From positions 3,744,001 to 3,808,000 of the forward strand of contig NZ_QGTX01000001.1 of the NCBI RefSeq assembly GCF_003182485.1: a stretch of DNA of 64,000 bases, written 5' to 3'. Below are positions 31,998 through 39,701 of the stretch, piece after piece (the first letter of the stretch is position 1; each line of letters begins with the position of its first letter). Origin of the DNA: Geodermatophilus normandii (GTDB lineage Bacteria; Actinomycetota; Actinomycetes; Mycobacteriales; Geodermatophilaceae). The notes beneath the pieces were generated by a model that worked only from the letters and a program-made list of their open reading frames with translations, searched no databases and was not told where the DNA came from. Made by a program: the position numbers and the translations under genes.

Positions 31998-32434
31998 TCC
32001 CAGCTGCCCCGGCGGCGCTTGATCTCCCCGCGCCGCTTCTTCGCCGCGATGCGCCGCTCCTGCGAGCCGCGGGTCGGCTTCGTGCGCCGGCGGGACGCGG
32101 GCGGCGCGGCGAGCGCCGCGCGCAGGACCGCGGCCATCCGTTCCCGAGCCGCCGCCCGGTTGCGCAGCTGCTGGCGGTGCTCGCTGGCCGCGACGGTCAG
32201 GACGCCGTCGACCAGCCGCGGACCCAGCCGTTCGGCCAGCCGCCCGCGCTGGACGTCGGTGAGGCCGCGCAGCTCCAGCGGGGCCAGCGACAGCTCGACG
32301 CGGGAGTCGGCGGTGTTGACCCCCTGCCCGCCGGGGCCCGACGACCGGGAGAACCGCCACGACAGTGCCGCGGCCGGGACGACGAGCGAGCCGGTGACCG
32401 GGAGGTCACCGGCGGCGTCGTCACCGGGGGGCAC
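31994..32434 (-). CDS. arfB: ArfB (YaeJ)-type peptidyl-tRNA hydrolase, alternative ribosome rescue
   Basis: 146-residue release-factor-like protein that frees stalled ribosomes. The GGQ catalytic loop is at residues 35-37 in SGPGGQGVN, and the basic C-terminal tail that enters the empty mRNA channel is present (RTKPTRGSQERRIAAKKRRGEIKRRRG). The length equals the family norm if GTG 32434 is used; the open frame reaches to 32608 but the added part is not family-like. It is convergent with the GNAT gene and divergent from the M6 protease. Confidence 0.9.
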   Translation of the reverse strand: MPPGDDAAGDLPVTGSLVVPAAALSWRFSRSSGPGGQGVNTADSRVELSLAPLELRGLTDVQRGRLAERLGPRLVDGVLTVAASEHRQQLRNRAAARERMAAVLRAALAAPPASRRRTKPTRGSQERRIAAKKRRGEIKRRRGSWD

Positions 32435-32603
32435 CGCTGCAGTCTCGCCGACCTGCGCACCGGCCGCGCCCACAGGGCCCGGCAGCGACCCTCCACCGGC
32501 CCCGTCGGCGTGTCGACACGCCGGTCCCCCGTCCCGTCCGGCGCGTCGCCGGCTCCCCCGGTCGCGTGTGACCTGCGATGACGCGGACCGGTCCGTATCG
32601 TTT

Positions 32604-32619
32604 GTCACCGATCGGTGAC
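32604..32619. promoter_or_regulatory. 16-bp palindrome upstream of the secreted protease
   Basis: GTCACCGATCGGTGAC is a perfect 16-bp palindrome in the 301-bp gap between arfB and the protease, 117 bp before the TTG start. The surrounding TATCG/TTTG stretch is the most AT-rich part of the gap. It is a candidate operator for either divergent gene. Nothing else is clear in the gap. Confidence 0.45.
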
Positions 32620-32735
32620 TGGGGGTGGACGTCGTTACTTCGGCTACCTAACGTCAGGCCGGGCTGCCTCAGAGTGACCCCGGTGGAACCCCGCCGGTGG
32701 TCGGCGGCCCCCGTCCGACGATCGGGAGACGATCC

Positions 32736-35006
32736 TTGAAGAAGAGAGCTCTTCCCCTCGTCGTGGGTGCCGCGCTGGTGATGGCGGTGCCCGCGACGAC
32801 GGCGAACGCGGCACCACCCCCGGAGGACGCCGCCGAGGCTCCGGCCCGGGCGCACGACCTGCCCAACCCGCTCGCCGACAAGCAGCGCGAGCTGCGTCAG
32901 CAGGGCCTCGAGCAGGTCCTGCAGGGTGAGTCGACGCCGCAGGGGGCCAACAGGGTCGTCGAGGTGGCGCAGGGCCAGTACGTCGAGCTGGCCCAGGAGG
33001 ACAGTGACGCGATCTGGACCGTCCTCGGCGAGTTCGGCGACCTGCAGCACAACCAGATCGAGCCGCCGGACCGCACGGTGGACAACACCACCATCTGGGC
33101 CGAGGACTTCTCCCAGCCCTACTTCGACCAGCTGCTCTACGGCACCGAGGCCGGGGTGAACTCGGTCGCCAACTTCTACGAGGAGCTGTCCTCGGGCCGC
33201 TACACCGTCACCGGTGAGGTCGAGGACTGGGTGCAGGTGCCGGGCACCGGCGCGTCCTACGGCGAGGGCGACGACGGCCAGCGCCCGTGGGCGTTCGTGA
33301 ACGACACGGTCGACACCTGGTACGCCGAGCAGCTGGCGTCCGGGAAGACGGCCGCGCAGATCGACGAGTACCTCTCGCAGTTCGACGTCTGGGACCGCTA
33401 CGACCACGACGGCGACGCGGACTTCGACGAGGCCGACGGCTACATCGACCACTTCCAGGCCGTGCACGCCGGCATGGGCGAGGAGGTCGGCGGCGGCGTC
33501 CTCGGCGAGGACGCCATCTGGAGCCACCGCTGGTACACCCAGCAGACCCGCATCGGCGCCGGCGGCCCGACCCTGGCCGACGGGACGCAGGTCCTCAACG
33601 GCGGCACGAGGGTCGGTGAGTCGCGCTACTGGATCGGCGACTACACCGTCGAGCCCGAGAACGGCGGCGTCGGCGTCTTCGCCCACGAGTTCGGCCACGA
33701 CCTCGGCCTGCCCGACCTCTACGACACCTCCGGCAACAGCGGCGGCGCGGAGAACAGCACCGCGTTCTGGTCGCTCATGTCGTCGGGCTCCTACGGCAAC
33801 AGCGGTGAGCCGGCCGACGGCATCGGCACCCGGCCGATCCACATGGGCGCCTGGGAGAAGCTCCAGCTGGGCTGGCTCGACTACGAGGTGGTCCAGCCCG
33901 GGGCCCGCGCCAACACCCGGCTCGGCCCGGCGTCGGCGAACACCAGGCAGGCCCAGGCGCTGATCGTCCTGCTGCCCGACCGCGAGGTCACCACGACCGT
34001 CGGCACGCCGTTCGAGGGCCCGGACTTCTGGTACTCGGGCTCGGGTGACGACCTCGACACCACGATGCTGACCGTCAAGCCGGCCGGCGCGACCACGCTG
34101 ACGGCCCAGGTCAGCTACCAGATCGAGCAGGACTGGGACTACGCCTACGCCGCCTACACGACCGACGGCGGCCGTACCTTCACGTCGCTGCCGACCAACC
34201 GGTCGACGGCCACCGACCCCAACGGCCAGAACTTCGGCCACGGGATCACCGGCACCACCGGTGGCCGGTGGGTCGACCTGACCGCCGACCTCAGCGGCGT
34301 CCCGGACGGCGCGCAGGTGGGCTTCCGGTACTGGACCGACGGTGCCGCGAGCGAGCCCGGCCTGCTGGTGGACGCCGTCTCCTTCGGCGGCGCCCCGGTG
34401 ACGAACTGGACGCTCGACGGGTTCACCCTCACCACGGGCACGGCGACGGAGTCCTTCTTCAACGCCTACATCGCCGAGAACCGGACCTACACCGGCTACG
34501 ACGCGGGCCTGCGCACCGGCCCGTACAACTTCGGCGACCCGGCGCGTCCGGACTGGGCCGAGCGGCTGCCGTACCAGGACGGCCTGCTCATCAACTACTG
34601 GAACGAGCAGTACACCGACAACAACGTCGGCGCCCACCCCGGCGCGGGCCTGATCCTGCCGATCGACGCGCACCCCGGGCTGCTCTACGAGCCCACGGAC
34701 GACGAGGGCACCGACCGGACCAACGGCGAGAGCTGGCGGCCGCGGGTCCAGTCCTACGACTCCACCTTCGGGCGGCAGGCGACGGACCGGATCACGCTGC
34801 ACGACCCGGACACCGGCGTGGCCGGCACCTACGGCGGCCTCGCCGCCGTGCCGACCTTCGACGACACGCAGGACTGGTACGTGGCCCCGGGTGAGCAGCC
34901 TGACGCCAACGGCTGGACCGGCGTCGACGTGCCGAAGACGGGCACCCGGATCACCGTGGTGAGCAGCAGCGCGCAGGACACCTTCATGCAGGTGCGGGTG
35001 AACTGA
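32736..35006 (+). CDS. secreted M6-family (immune inhibitor A-like) metalloprotease
   Basis: 756 residues with a Sec signal peptide (KKRALPLVVGAALVMAVP, cleavage near ANA-AP). The M6 zinc motif HEFGHDLGLPDLYD has its first His at residue 317, with His 321 and the downstream Asp. The C-terminal half includes beta-sandwich regions (WVDLTADLSGVPDGAQVGFRYWTDG). Relatives degrade host or environmental proteins and bind Ca. TTG 32736 is the start because GGAG lies 7 bp before it and the signal peptide begins there. A strong terminator follows. Confidence 0.92.
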   Translation: MKKRALPLVVGAALVMAVPATTANAAPPPEDAAEAPARAHDLPNPLADKQRELRQQGLEQVLQGESTPQGANRVVEVAQGQYVELAQEDSDAIWTVLGEFGDLQHNQIEPPDRTVDNTTIWAEDFSQPYFDQLLYGTEAGVNSVANFYEELSSGRYTVTGEVEDWVQVPGTGASYGEGDDGQRPWAFVNDTVDTWYAEQLASGKTAAQIDEYLSQFDVWDRYDHDGDADFDEADGYIDHFQAVHAGMGEEVGGGVLGEDAIWSHRWYTQQTRIGAGGPTLADGTQVLNGGTRVGESRYWIGDYTVEPENGGVGVFAHEFGHDLGLPDLYDTSGNSGGAENSTAFWSLMSSGSYGNSGEPADGIGTRPIHMGAWEKLQLGWLDYEVVQPGARANTRLGPASANTRQAQALIVLLPDREVTTTVGTPFEGPDFWYSGSGDDLDTTMLTVKPAGATTLTAQVSYQIEQDWDYAYAAYTTDGGRTFTSLPTNRSTATDPNGQNFGHGITGTTGGRWVDLTADLSGVPDGAQVGFRYWTDGAASEPGLLVDAVSFGGAPVTNWTLDGFTLTTGTATESFFNAYIAENRTYTGYDAGLRTGPYNFGDPARPDWAERLPYQDGLLINYWNEQYTDNNVGAHPGAGLILPIDAHPGLLYEPTDDEGTDRTNGESWRPRVQSYDSTFGRQATDRITLHDPDTGVAGTYGGLAAVPTFDDTQDWYVAPGEQPDANGWTGVDVPKTGTRITVVSSSAQDTFMQVRVN

Positions 35007-35022
35007 CCCGCTCCTCGTGAGG

Positions 35023-35052
35023 ACGGCCCCCCGGCACCCGCCGGGGGGCCGT
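35023..35052. terminator. hairpin terminator after the M6 protease
   Basis: ACGGCCCCCCGG and its exact complement form a 12-bp stem with a 6-base loop, 16 bp after the protease stop and followed by TCTG. The neighbouring HxlR gene converges, so it may serve both. Confidence 0.85.
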
Positions 35053-35071
35053 TCTGCGTCTCCGGCCGGGC

Positions 35072-35743
35072 TCAGGCCGGGACGGGCGGGACCAGGGCAC
35101 CCAGCAGCCGGCGCACGACGTCGGCGTCGCCCTCGACGCGCAGGTCCCCGGCGGCCAGGGCGTCCTCGAGCGGCCGGCGGCCGAACGCGACCGGGCGCAG
35201 GACCGCCGGCGGGCCGGCCACCACGGCGTCGGGCCGGTCGGCGGTGCCGCGGACGGCGGACAGCCGCCCGTCGGCGACGCCGAGGGTGATCCGGTCCGGC
35301 GCGTCGGGGTCCTCGACCACCAGCTCCACCCGCGCCGACCAGCCGCCCAGCCGGGCGGGGTCGGCGACCGTGCGCAGCGCCAGGACGAAGGCGTCGGCGG
35401 TGAGGTCGCCGGCCGAGGTCTGGACCGTGCGCGAGCCCCAGCGGCCGAGCGCGAGCAGCACGTCCTCGAGCTCCCGACCCCGCGGCGTGAGCCCGTAGAC
35501 GCGGCCGCCTCCCGGCGGCCCGGCCACCGAGCGGGCGACGATCCCGGCGGCCTCCAGGTCACGCAGCCGCTGGCTGAGCACGGTGGGGCTGCTGCCGGGC
35601 AGGCCGCGGGCCAGGTCGGTGTAGCGCTTCGGGCCGAGCAGGAGCTCGCGGACGACGAGCAGCGCCCACCGCTCCCCCACGACGTCGAGGGCACGCGCGA
35701 CCCCACACGGGTCGTCGTAGCTGCGCCGGTCGGACACGCCCAC
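35072..35743 (-). CDS. HxlR-family transcriptional regulator
   Basis: 223 residues. The winged-helix HxlR domain (about 10-100) shows CGVARALDVVGERWALLVVRELLLGPKRYTDL and LSQRLRDLEAAGIVAR. The C-terminal 110 residues form an SCP-2-like lipid-binding-type domain (ITLGVADGRLSAVRG), a combination frequent in actinobacteria. GTG 35743 is chosen for AAGGGG seven bp upstream; GTG 35737 is possible. It is divergent from the DHFR-like gene with a 72-bp spacer holding an imperfect CTACTAC/GTAGCAG repeat, so it probably regulates that gene. Confidence 0.88.
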   Translation of the reverse strand: MGVSDRRSYDDPCGVARALDVVGERWALLVVRELLLGPKRYTDLARGLPGSSPTVLSQRLRDLEAAGIVARSVAGPPGGGRVYGLTPRGRELEDVLLALGRWGSRTVQTSAGDLTADAFVLALRTVADPARLGGWSARVELVVEDPDAPDRITLGVADGRLSAVRGTADRPDAVVAGPPAVLRPVAFGRRPLEDALAAGDLRVEGDADVVRRLLGALVPPVPA

Positions 35744-35815
35744 GACGGTACCCCTTGCGCTACGTTCCTGATAGCCACTACTACTGATTCCGTAGCAGTC
35801 GAGCGAGGAGGGGTC

Positions 35816-36397
35816 ATGGGCAGCATCACCATCGTCGAGAACGTCAGCCTGGACGGCGTCGTCCAGGCACCGGGCCGGCCGGACGAGGACACCCGCGACG
35901 GGTTCTCCCACGGCGGCTGGTTCGGGCCCTATCCCGACGCCGTCCTCGGCGAGGTCATGGGCCGCGGGATGGCCGGCCCGGGCGCCATGCTCTTCGGGCG
36001 GCGCACCTTCGAGTCGATGCAGGCCTCGTGGGCGGGCACCACGGACAACCCGTTCGGCCCGGTGCTCGACGCCAAGCAGAAGTACGTCGTCACCCGGGAT
36101 CCGGACTGGTCCCCCACCTGGGCCAACACCACGGTGCTGGCCGGGGACGCCGCCGAGACCGTCGCCGACCTCAAGGGGTCGACCGACCTCGACCTCACCG
36201 TCCTGGGCAGCCCCGACCTGCTGGCCACCCTCCTCCCGGCGGGCCTGGTCGACCACGCGTGGCTCGCCGTCGCGCCGGTCGTCCTCGGCAGCGGCCGGAC
36301 CCTCTTCCCCGCCGGTGCGCACCTGCGGTGGGAGCTGGTCGAGTCGGTGGCCACGACCACCGGCGTGGTCCTCACCCACTACCGCGCGGTGCCCTGA
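35816..36397 (+). CDS. dihydrofolate reductase / RibD C-terminal-like reductase
   Basis: 193-residue member of the DHFR-like (RibD_C) family, presumed NAD(P)H-dependent. The N-terminal SLDGVVQAPG motif, LFGRRTFESM in the middle and the conserved late VLGSPDLLATLLPAGLVDH, PVVLGSGRTLF segments are present. It is not the folate enzyme; actual substrates of these stand-alone proteins are generally unknown. The ATG has GAGGAGGGG upstream. Divergent from the HxlR regulator, which likely controls it. Confidence 0.85.
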   Translation: MGSITIVENVSLDGVVQAPGRPDEDTRDGFSHGGWFGPYPDAVLGEVMGRGMAGPGAMLFGRRTFESMQASWAGTTDNPFGPVLDAKQKYVVTRDPDWSPTWANTTVLAGDAAETVADLKGSTDLDLTVLGSPDLLATLLPAGLVDHAWLAVAPVVLGSGRTLFPAGAHLRWELVESVATTTGVVLTHYRAVP

Positions 36398-36436
36398 CCT
36401 CTTCCCCGTCCGCCGGGACCGTGGTGCGGTGACCGC

Positions 36437-36898
36437 ATGCCCCCCACGCTCTACGAGTGGGCCGGCGGTGCTCCGGCCTTCCGGCGCCTGATCGACGCCT
36501 TCTACGACCGGGTCGAGCGCGACGACCTGCTCGGCCCCCTGTTCCCCGGCGGCGTGCACGAGGCGCACCGCGCCCACGTGACGCTGTGGTGGTGCGAGGT
36601 GTTCGGCGGGCCGGCGCGGTACACCGAGGAGCTCGGCGGCTACGAGCGGATGCTGGCCCACCACCGCCGGCTGGGGCTGGTGCCCGAGCAGCGCTTCCGC
36701 TTCGCCACGCTCATGAGCCGCGCCGCCGACGACGCCGGCCTGCCCGACGACCCCGAGTTCCGGGCGGCCTTCGTCGGCTACGTCGAGTGGGGCACCCGCC
36801 TGGCGCTGGCCAACTCCCAGCCCGGCGCCGCCGTCGCCGAGCACGCCCCGGTGCCGCGGTGGGGCTGGGGCGTGGCCCCGCCCTACCAGCCCGGCTGA
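36437..36898 (+). CDS. group II truncated haemoglobin
   Basis: 153 residues of the trHb2/HbO type. Helix B/E features are FYDRVERDDLLGPLF and WCEVFGGPARYTEELGGYERMLAHHRRL, which contains the proximal His. Trp G8, diagnostic of group II, is in VEWGTRLAL. Such globins bind oxygen and nitric oxide and support oxidative metabolism or NO detoxification, which would suit a nitrate-reducing organism. It ends 4 bp before the stop of the convergent yidD gene. Confidence 0.9.
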   Translation: MPPTLYEWAGGAPAFRRLIDAFYDRVERDDLLGPLFPGGVHEAHRAHVTLWWCEVFGGPARYTEELGGYERMLAHHRRLGLVPEQRFRFATLMSRAADDAGLPDDPEFRAAFVGYVEWGTRLALANSQPGAAVAEHAPVPRWGWGVAPPYQPG

Positions 36899-36902
36899 GC
36901 CC

Positions 36903-37418
36903 TCAGGCGGCCGCGGGCACCGGGTCTGCACCGCCCGCCGCGCCCGGGCGGCAGCGCGTGAGCCGCCGCAGGGTCAGCCACGTCCCGCGCCGGGCACCGT
37001 GGCGCTCGAGCGCCTCGACGGCGTACGCCGAGCAGGTCGGGCTGAACGAGCAGCACGGCGGCCGCGCCGGGCTGATCTCGCGCTGGTAGACCCGGACGGC
37101 GGCGACGAGCCGGTCGGCGACCCGTCCGCGGCCGGTGCCGGCCCGGTGCACGTGCCGCACCGTCGTCGGCACGAGGAACAGCCCGTCGACGCCGCAGCCG
37201 ATGGCGTTGGCCAGGCAGCAGCCGGTGTTGAGGAACAGCAGGTCACGCAGGCAGGAGTCGTTGCGGCGGTAGCCGTAGCCGGGCGGCGGGCCGTAGGCCC
37301 GGCCGTACCCGGGGCCGTACCCGGGGCCGTACCCGGGGCCGTGGCCGTAGCCCGGCGGCGGGCCGTACCCGCGGCGTCGGCGGCGCGGGCGCCAGTTGCT
37401 GCTCCAGATGAAGACCAT
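36903..37418 (-). CDS. yidD: YidD-type membrane protein insertion efficiency factor with Gly-Tyr-Pro repeat extension
   Basis: 171 residues, more than double the normal YidD size. The C-terminal part (about 95-165) is Yid[33 protein letters not shown], then RLTRCRP and GGADPVP. Upstream is a Cys-rich segment ([13 protein letters not shown]) and an N-terminal tail built of [11 protein letters not shown] repeats. The tail is encoded by three tandem 12-bp units near 37310-37345 (CCGTACCCGGGG). YidD usually sits beside rnpA and yidC; here it is alone and seems fused to a second small protein. ATG 37418 is used. Confidence 0.82.
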   Translation of the reverse strand: MVFIWSSNWRPRRRRRGYGPPPGYGHGPGYGPGYGPGYGRAYGPPPGYGYRRNDSCLRDLLFLNTGCCLANAIGCGVDGLFLVPTTVRHVHRAGTGRGRVADRLVAAVRVYQREISPARPPCCSFSPTCSAYAVEALERHGARRGTWLTLRRLTRCRPGAAGGADPVPAAA

Positions 37419-37470
37419 CCGCTGATCCTGCGGGCCGACCGCGTCCCGCGCAGACCGGGACGATGGGCCG

Positions 37471-38370
37471 GTGACCTCCTCGCTGCGCGCCGCGCTCGCC
37501 GCCGGCCCCGTCGTGCTCGACGGCGGCCTGTCGACCGAACTGGAGGCCCGTGGGCACGACGTCGCCTCGGCGCTGTGGTCGGCGCGGCTGCTGCGGGACG
37601 ACCCGCGCGCCGTCGTCGCGGCGCACGCGGCCTTCGCCGCCGCGGGCGCGCAGGTGGCGACGACGGTCAGCTACCAGGCGACCGTCGAGGGCTTCGCCTC
37701 CGTGGGCGTGGACCGGGCCGAGGCGCTGGCGCTCGTGGCCCGCTCGGTGGACCTGGCCCGCGAGGGTGCGCCGGACTCGTGGGTGGCGGGATCGGTCGGC
37801 CCGTACGGCGCCGCGCTGGCCGACGGGTCGGAGTACACCGGGGCGTACGTGGCCGAGGTCGGCGTCGGCGCGCTGCGCGCCTTCCACCGGCCGCGGATGG
37901 CCGCGCTGGCCGAGGCGGGCGCCGACGTGCTGGCCTGCGAGACGCTGCCGGCCGCCGCCGAGGTGGAGGCGGTGCTGGCCGAGGCGACGTCGCTGGGCGT
38001 GCCGGTGTGGCTGTCGCTGACCACCGTCGTGGGCGCGGACGGCGGGGCGCTCACGCGGCGGGGCGAGCCGGCGGCGGAGGTGTTCGCGATGGCGCGCGGC
38101 GTGGCCGAGGTGGTCGCCGTCGGCGTCAACTGCACCGACCCGGCCGGGGTGCGGCCGGCGCTGGAGGCCGCGGCCGCCGCGGAGCTGCCGCTGGTGGCCT
38201 ATCCGAACAGCGGCGAGGCCTGGGACGCCGTCGCCCGGCGCTGGACCGGCACCGGGGAGCTCCCCGCCGACGCCGCCGCGGCCTGGGTGGCCGCCGGCGC
38301 CCGGCTGGTGGGCGGCTGCTGCCGGGTGGGCCCGGCCGGCATCGCGGCGTTGGCCCGCACGATCAGGTGA
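37471..38370 (+). CDS. mmuM: homocysteine S-methyltransferase
   Basis: 299-residue zinc-dependent methyltransferase that makes methionine from homocysteine with S-methylmethionine (or SAM) as donor. The start [15 protein letters not shown] is typical, and the zinc cysteines appear in [10 protein letters not shown] and [10 protein letters not shown]. The substrate-binding SYQAT segment is present. The start is GTG 37471. It is divergent from yidD (52 bp). Its TGA stop lies in the loop of a palindrome of a two-module repeat that separates it from the convergent SDR gene. Confidence 0.92.
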   Translation: MTSSLRAALAAGPVVLDGGLSTELEARGHDVASALWSARLLRDDPRAVVAAHAAFAAAGAQVATTVSYQATVEGFASVGVDRAEALALVARSVDLAREGAPDSWVAGSVGPYGAALADGSEYTGAYVAEVGVGALRAFHRPRMAALAEAGADVLACETLPAAAEVEAVLAEATSLGVPVWLSLTTVVGADGGALTRRGEPAAEVFAMARGVAEVVAVGVNCTDPAGVRPALEAAAAAELPLVAYPNSGEAWDAVARRWTGTGELPADAAAAWVAAGARLVGGCCRVGPAGIAALARTIR

Positions 38371-38418
38371 CCTGGTCGTGCGGCGTCCTGGCTCACCGTG
38401 GGAGGTGAGCCAGGACGC
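38357..38418. repeat. two-module palindromic element between convergent genes (copy 1)
   Basis: Module 1: GCACGATCAGG-TGA-CCTGGTCGTGC (one mismatch), whose central TGA is the mmuM stop codon. Module 2: 15-bp perfect arms GCGTCCTGGCTCACC and complement, loop GTGGGA, at 38383-38418. Both modules recur together at 60670-60757. It probably acts as a bidirectional terminator. Confidence 0.8.
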
Positions 38419-38452
38419 GCGAGGCCGAGCTCAGCTGATCGTCCGGGGAACG

Positions 38453-39310
38453 TCAGAGGATCGGGTTGCCGCCCGTGACGGCCACGCGGGCGCCCGACAC
38501 GTAGGACGCCTCGTCGCTGGCGAGCAGCACGTACACCGGCGCGAGCTCGGCCGGCTGACCGGCGCGGCCCATCGGCACCTGCTTGCCGAAGCTGGCCACC
38601 TTCTCCTCGGGCATGGTCGCCGGGATCAGCGGCGTCCAGACCGGCCCGGGCGCCACGCTGTTGGCCCGGATGCCCTTGTCCGCGTACATCTGGGCCAGGC
38701 TCGCGGTGAAGTTGGCGATGCCGGCCTTGGTCATCGCGTAGGGCGCGAGGTCCGGGGACGGCATGTCGGAGTTCACCGACGACGAGTTGATGATCGCCGC
38801 GCCCGGCTGCATGTGCGGGATCGCGTCCTTGCACAGGATGAACATCGCGGTGAGGTTGGTGGCGAGGGTGTGGTCCCACTCCTCGTCCGGCACCTCCTCC
38901 AGCGTCGGGTGCGTCATCTGGAAGGCGGCGTTGTTCACCAGGACGTCGACCCGGCCGAACTCCTCGACGGCCTTGGGGATGATCGTCTTGGCGTGTGCGC
39001 GGTCGGAGAGGTCACCGGGCACCAGCACGCACCTGCGGCCGGCCTCGCGCACGTACTTGGCGGTGTCCTCGGCGTCCTCGTGCTCGCTCAGGTACGAGAT
39101 CAGGACGTCGGCACCCTCGCGGGCGAAGGCGATGGCGACCGCGCGGCCGATGCCGCTGTCGCCACCGGTGATGACGGCCGCCTTGCCGGTGAGCCTGCCC
39201 GACCCCTGGTAGCTCTCCTCACCGTGGTCGGGCTTCGGGTCCATCTCGCCCAGCGTCCCGGGCGGGGTCTGCTGCTGCTCGGGCTGGGACTCGGGACGGG
39301 GTGACGACAC
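38453..39310 (-). CDS. SDR-family oxidoreductase, general-stress (YdaD/GSP39-like) type
   Basis: 285 residues. A disordered Gln/Pro-rich N-terminus (about 1-45) is followed by a classical SDR domain with TGGDSGIGRAVAIAFAREGADV, NNAA, the catalytic SSSVN serine region and YAMTK. The C-terminus ends in SGARVAVTGGNPIL. The long tail plus GDSGIG motif is typical of the stress-induced group (B. subtilis GSP39/YdaD). The substrate is unknown. GTG 39310 has GAGGAGA upstream. Confidence 0.88.
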   Translation of the reverse strand: MSSPRPESQPEQQQTPPGTLGEMDPKPDHGEESYQGSGRLTGKAAVITGGDSGIGRAVAIAFAREGADVLISYLSEHEDAEDTAKYVREAGRRCVLVPGDLSDRAHAKTIIPKAVEEFGRVDVLVNNAAFQMTHPTLEEVPDEEWDHTLATNLTAMFILCKDAIPHMQPGAAIINSSSVNSDMPSPDLAPYAMTKAGIANFTASLAQMYADKGIRANSVAPGPVWTPLIPATMPEEKVASFGKQVPMGRAGQPAELAPVYVLLASDEASYVSGARVAVTGGNPIL

Positions 39311-39430
39311 GGGGGTCTCCTCGGTGCGCTGGGCGGACGGCGCACGACGGCGAGGGTGGTCTCCCCCCACGTCGCGCCGCCGTCCCGCCTACCCGCGCAC
39401 CCCGATCCGAACCCGCCGGGCCGGGCGGCG

Positions 39431-39556
39431 TCAGGCCGCGCCGACCACCTGCACCGGCGCGGCCGAGGGCAGCTCCCAGCGCATCTCCAGGTGCCGGCGG
39501 CCGTCCCGGCCGACGACGGGGACCCAGCGGACCAACGGCCGTTCCTCCACGCGCAT
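39431..39556 (-). CDS. small conserved-looking protein, 41 residues
   Basis: Short frame from ATG 39556 to TGA 39431 with strong third-position GC. The product begins MRVEERPLVRWVPVVGRDG and continues with HLEMRWELPS, rich in Trp and Arg, predicted as a small beta-hairpin protein. It is transcribed ahead of the SDR gene on the same strand (121 bp) and divergently from the helicase. GAGAGGTGG lies about 10 bp before the ATG. No family is recognised. Confidence 0.5.
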   Translation of the reverse strand: MRVEERPLVRWVPVVGRDGRRHLEMRWELPSAAPVQVVGAA

Positions 39557-39701
39557 GCTTCCATCCACCTCTCGTTCACTCGTTGTTCACCTTTCTACCC
39601 GATCGGCACGAGGAGTGCGGGGACGGAGAGGTCGTTGCCGTCTCGTGACCACCGGGCGGTCCGCGGGAAGCAAGAGGCCGTCGGGCACGCTGGTGCCCAC
39701 G

